A stretch of DNA of 6,008 nt from Caldithrix sp. (GTDB lineage Bacteria; Zhuqueibacterota; Zhuqueibacteria; Oceanimicrobiales; Oceanimicrobiaceae), in contig SMXE01000244.1 of NCBI GenBank assembly GCA_004357015.1, positions 1 to 6,008 of the forward strand, in the 5' to 3' direction. Below, piece after piece: positions 1-5,980 of this stretch. Below the pieces are notes generated by a model. That model searched no databases. It was given only the letters and a program-made list of their open reading frames with translations, and was not told the origin of the DNA. Numbering within the stretch: position 1 is the stretch's first letter; each line of letters starts with the position of its first letter. The position numbers and the translations under genes are program-made.

Positions 1-10
1 CAAAGCCAAT

Positions 11-16
11 CTCCCT
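11..16 (-). promoter_or_regulatory. Shine-Dalgarno of the next gene beyond the window edge
   Basis: The minus strand reads AGGGAG shortly after the stop of the HD-GYP gene. A TTG occurs at positions 3-1 with 7-base spacing, and an ATG could lie just outside. This suggests that the operon continues with another gene; flhB is the usual partner after fliR, but nothing of its protein is visible here. Confidence 0.55.
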
Positions 17-24
17 CTATTCAC

Positions 25-924
25 TTATTCAAAAAAGCTGAGAAAATGCCGTACGATACGCGGATCGAATTCCCGGCCGCTCGGTTCTTTCAGATATTCA
101 ATTCCTTCTTCGATGCTGTGCAGCCTTCGATAAGGCCGGTCAGAAGTGTATGCATCGAAAAAGTCCGCGATGCTGACGATGCGGGAATACTCGTGAATAT
201 CATCGCCAGACATGTGTTTCGGGTAGCCGGAGCCGTCGTAGCGCTCGTGGTGCTGCAAACAAACCACTGCTATAAGTCCTTTAATGAAGCAGTTTCTGCC
301 CAGATACTGGAACCCCAGAATGGTATGCTTGCGCACTTCCTCGATCTCCTTTTCATCGAGCGGTTCTGGCTTGTAGAGAATCTCCTCGTCCACATAATGC
401 ATGCCGAAATCGCACAGCAACGCCGCCAGCGTAACATCGAACAACTTGAGCTGGTGATACTGAACGCTCTGCGCGATGAGAATGGAATACGCCGCCACAT
501 TTATCGCGTGCTGGTAGAGATAATCTTCCTGCCGCTTGAGATCGATGATATCCGGCGGATTTGTCATCTTGATGTTGACCTCGCGAATCAATGTATCAAC
601 CAGGCTGCTGAGCTCTTTCTTGCCATTTGAAATGGAGATCTTATCCTTGCTCATCAACTTTCGATAGATTCCCTTCAGCTCCAAGGGCGCAGACGCACGC
701 AGTTTTTCAGAGATGAGATGACCGCTGGATTTCAGGACATCGGAATAATCATCTTTAAGAACGTAGATGCTCTGGTAGCCAACTTCTTTTATTTTTTGAT
801 AATGAAATTCCTTAATTTCAGCCCCCATGCCCAATAGCAGGCTGCCCTTGGGGCTGAACAGCTTTTGCCCCAACTTTTTACCAAGGACGTCGGAATTCAA
901 TTCCTGAATTTCCAAATCCATCAT
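25..924 (-). CDS. HD-GYP domain protein with degenerate HD motif, in flagellar operon
   Basis: A 299-residue soluble protein. Residues 1-58 resemble the small N-terminal module often found before HD-GYP domains (pattern: G..L.....P.G.LLL..G..I, then VGYQSIYV near 48-55). Residues 130-299 form the HD-GYP domain: first His at 139 (YQHAIN), His200 (RKHTILG), His225-His226 (QHHERYDGSGYP), GYP at 233-235, Asp254 (SIADFFDAYTSDRPYR). Family members hydrolyse cyclic di-GMP at a two- or three-metal site. Here the signature LLHDIGK reads LLCDFGM: Cys171 replaces the metal-binding His and Met175 the conserved Lys; Asp172 is kept. The Glu expected four residues before the first His is Tyr135. I infer weak or no phosphodiesterase activity and a sensing or scaffold role. 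No receiver or membrane segment is present. It starts 7 bases after fliR; the second Met (position 921) sits at better spacing from AGGAG and may be the true start. Domain call is firm, activity is not. Confidence 0.93.
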   Translation of the reverse strand: MMDLEIQELNSDVLGKKLGQKLFSPKGSLLLGMGAEIKEFHYQKIKEVGYQSIYVLKDDYSDVLKSSGHLISEKLRASAPLELKGIYRKLMSKDKISISNGKKELSSLVDTLIREVNIKMTNPPDIIDLKRQEDYLYQHAINVAAYSILIAQSVQYHQLKLFDVTLAALLCDFGMHYVDEEILYKPEPLDEKEIEEVRKHTILGFQYLGRNCFIKGLIAVVCLQHHERYDGSGYPKHMSGDDIHEYSRIVSIADFFDAYTSDRPYRRLHSIEEGIEYLKEPSGREFDPRIVRHFLSFFE

Positions 925-928
925 ATCA

Positions 929-933
929 CTCCT
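929..933 (-). promoter_or_regulatory. Shine-Dalgarno of the HD-GYP gene, overlapping the fliR stop
   Basis: On the minus strand the sequence reads TAGGAGTGATATGATG. The AGGAG lies partly inside the TAG stop of fliR. It is 4 bases from the first ATG (924) and 7 from the second (921), so the second ATG has the more usual spacing. The overlap implies translational coupling: ribosomes ending fliR can reinitiate on the HD-GYP gene. Confidence 0.75.
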
Positions 934-1741
934 ATAAATGATTTAGTATGCTCGTCAGATCTCGTTCCCACTGCCTCAACATCATGGTGAAAAACACGTA
1001 GACAAGAGGCAGAGATACAATTACGATGAACATGCCCACGCTTAAGCGAATCGGCAACCCGATGAAGAATATGTTCATTTGCGGCATGATTCTGGCCATG
1101 ATCGCCATGCACACTTCGATGAGGAAGAGCGTGGCCATCGAGGGCGCCGCCAATTTGATTCCCATTATGAACAAGTTGTTGAACATGACCAGCATTTTCC
1201 CGTGCGCCGCTGCCGGAATCAGACTCATGCTCGCAACCGGCACAAATTCAAAACTCTTGTACAGAGCCGCAATAACGAAGTGGTGGCCGTTAAGCGTCAG
1301 AAACAGAATGATGACGACCATAGAATAAATATTGCCAATGGGCGTCGATGGCGCGCCGTTCTCCGGGTCGATAATGTTCGCCATGCCGAGTCCCATCTGC
1401 GTACTGATGAGTCGGCCGGCAAACTGGAAACTTTCGAAAATGAACTTAGCGTTAAATCCCAGAAACAGACCAACCAGCATTTCTTTGAGGGCCAGAGGCA
1501 ACATGCCTATCAGACTCAAGGAGGTTAGCGAGGTGTCCGTTTTTAACATCGGCAACAGCATGATTGACAAAAAAAACGAGAAAAAAACCTTCACCTGTAC
1601 GGGAATGGACTGACTGCCCAGAACGGGAGCCACCGCCACCAGCGCCATGATCCTCAAAAACGACAAAAGGAATCCGACGAATTGAGCTTCAGACAATCCT
1701 AACAAGTCGTATAACATCGGTCTTCTCAGAGTTAAACCCAT
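932..1741 (-). CDS. fliR: Flagellar export gate protein FliR
   Basis: FliR is an inner-membrane subunit of the flagellar type III export gate; in known structures one copy joins five FliP and four FliQ to form the helical export channel. This 269-residue protein is close to the usual length of about 260. It is hydrophobic throughout, with several membrane segments. Conserved family blocks are visible: KEMLVGLFLGFNAKFIFES (86-104), a GRLISTQMGLGMANIIDP stretch (109-126), NGHH (151-154), and ATLFLIEVCMAIMARIMPQ followed by NIFFIGLPIRL (203-233). The start at 1741 has AGAGG 4 bases upstream. An alternative ATG at 1717 (Met9) would give 261 residues, closer to family length, with GAGAAG 4 bases upstream, so the first eight residues are uncertain. 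It lies 20 bases after fliQ. Identification is certain. Confidence 0.97.
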   Translation of the reverse strand: MGLTLRRPMLYDLLGLSEAQFVGFLLSFLRIMALVAVAPVLGSQSIPVQVKVFFSFFLSIMLLPMLKTDTSLTSLSLIGMLPLALKEMLVGLFLGFNAKFIFESFQFAGRLISTQMGLGMANIIDPENGAPSTPIGNIYSMVVIILFLTLNGHHFVIAALYKSFEFVPVASMSLIPAAAHGKMLVMFNNLFIMGIKLAAPSMATLFLIEVCMAIMARIMPQMNIFFIGLPIRLSVGMFIVIVSLPLVYVFFTMMLRQWERDLTSILNHL

Positions 1742-1761
1742 CTGGCCTCTTCAGTCACCCA

Positions 1762-2031
1762 CTATTTCGAAATCAAGGCCATTTGTGAATACATGTTTCT
1801 GGTGAAATCGGTCAAGGTCTCGAGCATCCACGGCATCATGAACAAAATTATCAGAATCACCACCGCCATTTTCGGTATGAATGTCAATGTCATTTCCTGT
1901 ATGGAAGTCGCCGACTGAAAAATGCCGACAATCAACCCTACGGTCATCCCGCCCAGCAGAATGGGGGCGGCCACAATAATTGCTGTTTTTACAGTTTGTT
2001 GCCCCCAATAGATTGCAAATTCGGTCGTCAT
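1762..2031 (-). CDS. fliQ: Flagellar export gate protein FliQ
   Basis: FliQ is a small two-helix membrane protein that wraps around the FliP-FliR core of the flagellar type III export gate. The 89-residue length matches the family exactly. The N-terminal helix begins near residue 15 (VKTAIIVAAPILLGGMTVGL), followed by the conserved polar loop GIFQSATSIQEMTLTFIPK (36-54) and a second helix (AVVILIILFMMPWML, 56-70). The start is well supported by AAAGGGG at 2044-2038, six bases before the ATG. It sits between fliP (18 bases) and fliR (20 bases), the canonical P-Q-R order seen in nearly all flagellar and type III secretion operons. The flagellar rather than virulence-type assignment rests on the neighbouring stator and FliL genes. 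Confidence 0.97.
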   Translation of the reverse strand: MTTEFAIYWGQQTVKTAIIVAAPILLGGMTVGLIVGIFQSATSIQEMTLTFIPKMAVVILIILFMMPWMLETLTDFTRNMYSQMALISK

Positions 2032-2049
2032 ACTTTACCCCTTTATATT

Positions 2050-2814
2050 TTAAAATCCTGCAACGACTGACTCTACCACCAAATACCAGCCATCCACCAG
2101 CACGAAAAGCAGTATCTTGAACGGCATGGATATCATCACCGGCGGCAGCATCATCATGCCCATCGACATCAGAATGACGCCGACGAGCAGATCGATCAGC
2201 AGCAGCGGCATATAAATCACAAACCCAAGTTGAAAAGCAATGCGCAGTTCGCTGATAATAAACGCCGGTATCAGAATGTATGTCTGCAGGTCCTCCGGTG
2301 TTTTGGGCCGCTCGACTTTCGCCAGCTTCACAAACAGCATGAGGTCTTTCTCGCGCACCTGTTTCAACATAAACTGCCGGATCGGCATCAGTGCGCTGTT
2401 CAGGGCGACCTCCTGAGAAATTTGATCCGCCAGATAGGGTTGCACGCTCTTTTCATTGATTTCAGAAAGCACAGGCTGCATGATGAAAAAAGTCAGAAAC
2501 AGCGACAGTCCCACAATGATCTGGTTAGCAGGCGTTTGTTGCGTGCCAAGCGCCTGGCGCAAAAAATGGAAAACGATAATGATCCGGGTAAACGAGGTCG
2601 TCATGATTACGATGGCCGGCGCCAGAGTCAATATTGTGATAAGAAAAAGAATCTGAATGGCAAGAGAGGAATTATCCTTGCCCGCTTCCTTCGTAAACTC
2701 CAAGGTTATCTTGGGCAAGGGTTGCGCCCAGACGCTGTCCACAATCGTCAGACAGCAGATCAGCAGCAGTCCGACGACCAGCAGCCCTTTTCCAATTTGT
2801 CTCTTGCTTTCCAT
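2050..2814 (-). CDS. fliP: Flagellar export gate protein FliP
   Basis: FliP forms the pentameric core of the flagellar type III export gate in the inner membrane. The 254-residue length fits the family (about 245 in E. coli). An N-terminal signal sequence is visible (basic residues 4-9, hydrophobic 11-25, probable cleavage after SVWA at 30, before QPLP). Family signatures follow: APAIVIMTTSFTRI with IVFHFLRQALGTQQTPANQ (65-98), and near the C-terminus PAFIISELRIAFQLGF (183-198), the DLLVGVILMSMGMMMLPPV stretch (208-226) and FKILLFVLVDGW (232-243). The periplasmic domain lies between (about 115-180). The gene starts 5 bases after fliO; only a short AGG precedes the ATG, overlapping the fliO stop, which suggests coupling to fliO translation. 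FliO is known to assist FliP assembly, so the tight pairing makes sense. Confidence 0.98.
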   Translation of the reverse strand: MESKRQIGKGLLVVGLLLICCLTIVDSVWAQPLPKITLEFTKEAGKDNSSLAIQILFLITILTLAPAIVIMTTSFTRIIIVFHFLRQALGTQQTPANQIIVGLSLFLTFFIMQPVLSEINEKSVQPYLADQISQEVALNSALMPIRQFMLKQVREKDLMLFVKLAKVERPKTPEDLQTYILIPAFIISELRIAFQLGFVIYMPLLLIDLLVGVILMSMGMMMLPPVMISMPFKILLFVLVDGWYLVVESVVAGF

Positions 2815-2819
2815 GCGGC

Positions 2820-3323
2820 CTAACTTTTCTTCCAGTTGTCGAGCAAACTCTTGAAACTTGCGCCGGGCACGCTCGGGCCTGCTGAAAGCGATTGTTTCAA
2901 CTCATCGCTTATCTCGTCTACCGGCACGTCCAGCAGCACATTCATATTGTCATCGCTCATACCCAGCACCAGAAAGTGGTCCAGAACACGAATAACGCTA
3001 ACTGATTTTTTCGGTGCGAGGATGGAAGAGCCCAGCAAGGTAATTCGAGCCGTTTGGCGGCTACCTGCACCTTTCCCGAACATTGCGCCGCGGTACCACC
3101 TCAGCCCGATATAAAGCAAAGCGCTCAACCCTGCAACAACGGCGATGCTTTCAAGAAGAAGCAAGAAAGTATCAACCGAATTGTTTGGAGGGACCGGTGT
3201 AAATACAACAGATGAATCGGGCTGCGCGGGTAACGCCCCTTCCTGAGCCGGCACAACAGCCGGCGACAATGCCAGCATCAAGCACGCAACCGCCACCAAA
3301 TGATGTAAAAAATGCTTTCCCAT
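2820..3323 (-). CDS. fliO: Flagellar biosynthesis protein FliO
   Basis: FliO is a poorly conserved single-pass membrane protein that helps assemble the FliP ring of the export gate. This 167-residue protein has a likely cleavable signal peptide (HHLVAVACLMLALSPAVVPA, cut after Ala26), a short Pro-rich periplasmic stretch (28-50), one membrane helix (DTFLLLLESIAVVAGLSALL, 51-70, continuing to YIGLRWYRG), then a cytoplasmic domain with the family pattern ITLLGSSILAPKKSVSVIRV (94-113) and DHFLVLGMSDDNMNVLLDV (115-133). The C-terminal 30 residues are polar and unremarkable. The start is 3 bases after the fliN stop, with AAGG seven bases before the ATG. Sequence similarity alone would be modest; the position between fliN and fliP, together with this topology, makes the assignment strong. 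Confidence 0.93.
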   Translation of the reverse strand: MGKHFLHHLVAVACLMLALSPAVVPAQEGALPAQPDSSVVFTPVPPNNSVDTFLLLLESIAVVAGLSALLYIGLRWYRGAMFGKGAGSRQTARITLLGSSILAPKKSVSVIRVLDHFLVLGMSDDNMNVLLDVPVDEISDELKQSLSAGPSVPGASFKSLLDNWKKS

Positions 3324-3326
3324 GCC

Positions 3327-3851
3327 TCAACCTTTTCTTCCCAGCCGTTCGGTATGCAACAGTTTCGTAATGCGAACGCCGAAGTGGTCATCCACCACAA
3401 CGACTTCTCCTTCTGCTATTTTGCTTTGATTAACGTAGATGTCCACAGGCTCGTCCGCAACTTTATTCAACTCTACCAACGACCCTTTGCCCAGTTCCAG
3501 AACCTCGCCAAAGCGCATATCCCGTCTCCCCAGCTCAACCGTGATGGTCAGCGTCACGTCCCTGAGCAAGTCCAGGTTGCCGGTGCCCTGAGAAGGATCG
3601 CTGCTGGTTACGTCTTGCTCCGGTTCTTGCACAGCCTCCTCCCCAGCATCGCTAGAAGCCGCTTCCAGTTCTGCCAGCATGGCTTCCTCCGCGGCTGCTT
3701 CTTCCGGGGATTTCTGCCACTCCTCAGCCTTCTCTGTAACATCGGGGTCGGATTCCTCTTGTTCTGGCAAGGCCGACTCGATAGCCTCATCGTCAGTTGG
3801 CTGTTCCGTTTCGGAGCTCTCGGTTACTTCTTCTTCAGGCTCATCTGCCAT
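3327..3851 (-). CDS. fliN: Flagellar motor switch protein FliN with acidic N-terminal extension
   Basis: FliN is a C-ring component that binds FliM and the export ATPase regulator FliH. The C-terminal SpoA/FliN domain (about 93-168) is clear: LDLLRDVTLTITVELGRRD (93-111), FGEVLELGKGSLVELNKVAD (114-133), EPVDIYVNQSKIAEGEVVVV (134-153), DDHFGVRITKL (154-164). The domain occurs once; there is no CheC-like phosphatase domain, so this is FliN rather than FliY. The protein is 174 residues against about 137 in E. coli. The extra length is an N-terminal region that is extremely acidic: by my count 33 Asp/Glu and only 2 Lys in residues 1-90. EKAEEWQKS (40-48) recalls the EWAAAL-like motif near the start of many FliN proteins. 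The gene follows fliL by 43 bases with no fliM between and has no convincing Shine-Dalgarno, which is unusual in this operon. Confidence 0.95.
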   Translation of the reverse strand: MADEPEEEVTESSETEQPTDDEAIESALPEQEESDPDVTEKAEEWQKSPEEAAAEEAMLAELEAASSDAGEEAVQEPEQDVTSSDPSQGTGNLDLLRDVTLTITVELGRRDMRFGEVLELGKGSLVELNKVADEPVDIYVNQSKIAEGEVVVVDDHFGVRITKLLHTERLGRKG

Positions 3852-3894
3852 ATCAAAATTCCGTTGCAGTTTCGGATTCTATGTTCATCAAACA

Positions 3895-4410
3895 TCATTG
3901 TAGGATGTATTTCTTAAAGTAGATTCGATCGAACTTGCCTGCGACCATTTTGAGATTCAGCGAATCCAAGATTTCTTTTTTGAGTAGTGAACGGGCTGAA
4001 ACTTCTAAGAACTCTTCGGAAGTCTTCCTGGTAAGGAGCGTAATGATCGCGTCACGAATCCAAATTTCTTTCCTGCCTGCCTCATCGATCAACTCCTGGT
4101 TGTTGGTTTCGAGGCCGATATCAAGAACCAGGTAGCGCCTGCCACCCGAGTCGGCAGGATTGACAACGATGTCATCAACTTCGTAAAACTGGCCAACTTC
4201 CAATTTCCCCTTCTTGGGCTTGGGATTTTCCACATGATTCGGATGCTTTAACAGCATATTGAACACAATGAAGTATGCTGCCCCAGCCTGAATCAGCAAG
4301 ATCACGGGAATGAGAATGAACTTGAGCATCCCGCCCTTACTTTTGCCCTGTTCCTGATTATCGGACGTTACCGGAGATTCTTGATCTTTTTTGACGTCTT
4401 CTTTTGCCAT
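3895..4410 (-). CDS. fliL: Flagellar basal body-associated protein FliL
   Basis: FliL is a single-pass inner-membrane protein whose periplasmic domain forms a ring around the stator and supports torque or stator activation. This protein has 171 residues, a normal length. Order: a charged cytoplasmic tail (1-27), one membrane helix (MLKFILIPVILLIQAGAAYF, 28-47), a Lys/Pro-rich linker (55-69), then the FliL periplasmic domain: FYEVDDIVVNPADSGGRRYL (75-94), VLDIGLETNNQELIDE (95-110), a region of regular helices with IRDAIITLLTRKTSEEF (118-134) and the typical ending DRIYFKKYILQ (161-171). The gene is 18 bases after motB, with an AGAAGAG-type weak binding site. Co-transcription with motAB agrees with its stator role. 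Confidence 0.96.
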   Translation of the reverse strand: MAKEDVKKDQESPVTSDNQEQGKSKGGMLKFILIPVILLIQAGAAYFIVFNMLLKHPNHVENPKPKKGKLEVGQFYEVDDIVVNPADSGGRRYLVLDIGLETNNQELIDEAGRKEIWIRDAIITLLTRKTSEEFLEVSARSLLKKEILDSLNLKMVAGKFDRIYFKKYILQ

Positions 4411-4428
4411 AGCTCTTCTACACGTTGG

Positions 4429-5142
4429 TTAGATTTTCATTCTAAGGACAACCCGGCGGTTTTTCGCCCGGTTTTCGGGTGAATTGTTCGGCACCACAGG
4501 TTTGTGTTCGCCGTAGCCTGCGGCCATTAACTTTCCGGGATCAATTTTTTCTTCATTCACAAAATAGCGCAGGACGTTCAATGCCCGCTCAAACGACAAT
4601 TCCCAATTGGAGGGGTACTCCTTTGTGTGAATCGGGATGTCGTCAGTGTGCCCTTCTACCAGGATTTGCTGCATATCTTTGAAGAACATTTTGGCAATGA
4701 GCGACAACAACTTCAGGTAGTTCGGCCGCAATTCGCCGCTTCCCGGATAGAATAGCATGTTGTCTTTGATTTGCACAAACACCTCGCCGTTGGCCATATC
4801 CACTTCGACCTTTTCGCTCAGTTCATTCTCTTCAATAATGTTGCGTAACCGCTGCACATGATTCAGAATACTGCGTTCCCTGGCGGAATAAACATCGGCC
4901 GGGGACGGCGAAAACCAACTTTGATCGGGCCGCAGGTCTTTCAGCACGCCCTGCACGCCAAAAGCACCTTTCAACGAACCCATCGCCAACTTAAACTTGT
5001 CAATCTCCATGGTCGAGAAGGACATGATGAGAATAAAGAAACACATCAGCAGCGTCATCATGTCCGAGAACGTCGCCATCCACGCAGGCACTGTTGGCAT
5101 GTCGTCTTCATCTTCCGGGGGTTTTCGAAATTCATCAGCCAT
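4429..5142 (-). CDS. motB: Flagellar stator protein MotB (PomB-type)
   Basis: MotB is the stator subunit that carries the ion-binding Asp and anchors the stator to peptidoglycan. In this 237-residue protein a short acidic cytoplasmic tail (1-17) leads into one membrane helix (about 20-41) with WMATFSDMMTLLMCFF at 21-36; Asp27 is the ion-carrying residue. The helix and the following SFSTMEIDKFK (41-51) look like sodium-type PomB/MotS rather than E. coli MotB. The plug/linker follows (about 50-117). The OmpA-like peptidoglycan-binding domain spans about 118-237: YPGSGEL (132-138), VEGHTDDIPI (162-171), NWELSFERA (179-187), AAGYGEHKPV (207-216) and NRAKNRRV (224-231). The protein ends directly after this domain, so it is on the short side of the family. 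It starts 2 bases after the motA stop; GGAGGA at 5154-5149, six bases before the ATG, lies inside motA, indicating coupled translation. Confidence 0.97.
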   Translation of the reverse strand: MADEFRKPPEDEDDMPTVPAWMATFSDMMTLLMCFFILIMSFSTMEIDKFKLAMGSLKGAFGVQGVLKDLRPDQSWFSPSPADVYSARERSILNHVQRLRNIIEENELSEKVEVDMANGEVFVQIKDNMLFYPGSGELRPNYLKLLSLIAKMFFKDMQQILVEGHTDDIPIHTKEYPSNWELSFERALNVLRYFVNEEKIDPGKLMAAGYGEHKPVVPNNSPENRAKNRRVVLRMKI

Positions 5143-5144
5143 TA

Positions 5145-5921
5145 TTATTCCTCCGCGCTCTGGCTTTCCACACCTCTCTCTAACGGCGGCAGGAAGGACT
5201 GAAGTTTGTTCTGAATGACCCGGGGCGATTCTTCAGCCTGCACGGACAGGATACCCATCAAGAGCATTTCCTTGAACTGAATTTCCTGCGCCGACCGCAT
5301 CTTGAGCTTGCCCGCCATTGGCATGAAGAACAGGTTGGCAAACAGGGAGCCATAAAAAGTCGTGACCATTGCCATCGACATGCCTGGCCCCACGGATGAC
5401 GGATCTGACAGATTCTGCAACATGAGAATCAGACCGATGAGTGTGCCAACCATGCCGAACGCGGGTGAGTACGTGGCCATCGCCATATAAATCTTCTGTC
5501 CCATCTTGTGGCGTTCAGCCATAATGGCAAGCTCGGCTCGCATAATATTATTCAGGTCTTCCGCTTCGGTGCCGTTCACGACGTGTTGCAGAGTCACCTT
5601 CATGAAATCCTCATCGACGCTCTCCAGGTCTTCTTCGATAGCTAGCAGGCCGTTGGTTCTGGCCTTTTTTGAGATCGCCACAATCTGTTCGATATATTTC
5701 TGCGGCGTCATCGGCGCGTCTTTCAAGAGCTTTCGCGTGACCTTCATCAGTCCCATCACGTCTTGGAATTGAAAATTTACCAGAGTAGCAGCGATGGTGC
5801 CACCAAGCACCATGATCAGGGAGGGGATATCGATAAATGGCGCGATACCGCCACCCATGACCATGGTAAGCGCCACCAGACCCAAGCCCGATGTCATTCC
5901 GATTATTGTTCCCTTGTCCAT
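5145..5921 (-). CDS. motA: Flagellar stator protein MotA (PomA-type)
   Basis: MotA is the membrane ring of the stator; it couples ion flow through MotA-MotB to rotation of FliG. From the ATG at 5921 it has 258 residues, close to PomA (253). Four membrane helices: about 4-22, 31-50, 147-169 and 179-201. Conserved residues: Arg88 and Glu96 in the cytoplasmic loop (KKARTNGLLAIEEDLE), which contact FliG in characterised stators, Pro153 (TYSPAFGMVGT) and Pro201 (FFMPMAGKL). Thr160 and Thr188 stand where PomA has the threonines linked to sodium use. An earlier in-frame ATG at 5981 would add 20 hydrophilic residues encoded by a perfect hairpin; MotA proteins normally begin as here with MDKGT, so 5921 is preferred, although its binding site (AGAG) is weak. 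An in-frame stop at 6005-6003 limits any longer form. First gene visible in the operon. Confidence 0.95.
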   Translation of the reverse strand: MDKGTIIGMTSGLGLVALTMVMGGGIAPFIDIPSLIMVLGGTIAATLVNFQFQDVMGLMKVTRKLLKDAPMTPQKYIEQIVAISKKARTNGLLAIEEDLESVDEDFMKVTLQHVVNGTEAEDLNNIMRAELAIMAERHKMGQKIYMAMATYSPAFGMVGTLIGLILMLQNLSDPSSVGPGMSMAMVTTFYGSLFANLFFMPMAGKLKMRSAQEIQFKEMLLMGILSVQAEESPRVIQNKLQSFLPPLERGVESQSAEE

Positions 5922-5942
5922 AGTGGTCTCTAACCGTTTGTT

Positions 5943-5980
5943 TGAAGACGACAAAGGCGGCAGAGCCTCTGTCGTCTTCA
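5943..5980 (-). promoter_or_regulatory. Strong hairpin in the leader of motA
   Basis: An inverted repeat: positions 5943-5953 pair perfectly with 5970-5980 (11 bp; core GAAGACGACA / TGTCGTCTTC), followed inward by 5955-5958 with 5965-5968 (AGGC / GCCT) around a 6-base loop. The single interruption (5954/5969) is A-C in plus-strand RNA but a G-U pair in minus-strand RNA, so the motA transcript can form a continuous 16-bp stem. It ends 21 bases before the preferred motA ATG. No U-run follows it on the minus strand, so it is not a standard intrinsic terminator for an upstream gene. An RNA-processing or stability element, or control of motA translation, is more likely. Confidence 0.7.

Noticed and set aside
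46..630. Plus-strand open frame of 194 codons opposite the HD-GYP gene
   Set aside because: It lies wholly antisense to a clear conserved-domain gene, has no recognisable domain and no binding site; it mirrors the codon pattern of the real gene.
1079..1613. Plus-strand open frames opposite fliR
   Set aside because: They are antisense to the conserved FliR core, overlap each other in different frames, and show no domain or initiation signals.
2230..2823. Plus-strand open frame of 197 codons opposite fliP
   Set aside because: Antisense to the strongly conserved fliP; its Gln/Arg/His-rich composition is typical of a shadow of a membrane-protein gene.
3312..3917. Plus-strand open frame of 201 codons opposite fliN
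   Set aside because: It covers fliN and both its junctions in antisense. Its Phe/Leu-rich part is simply the reverse of the Glu-rich FliN tail (GAA/GAG read backwards as TTC/CTC).
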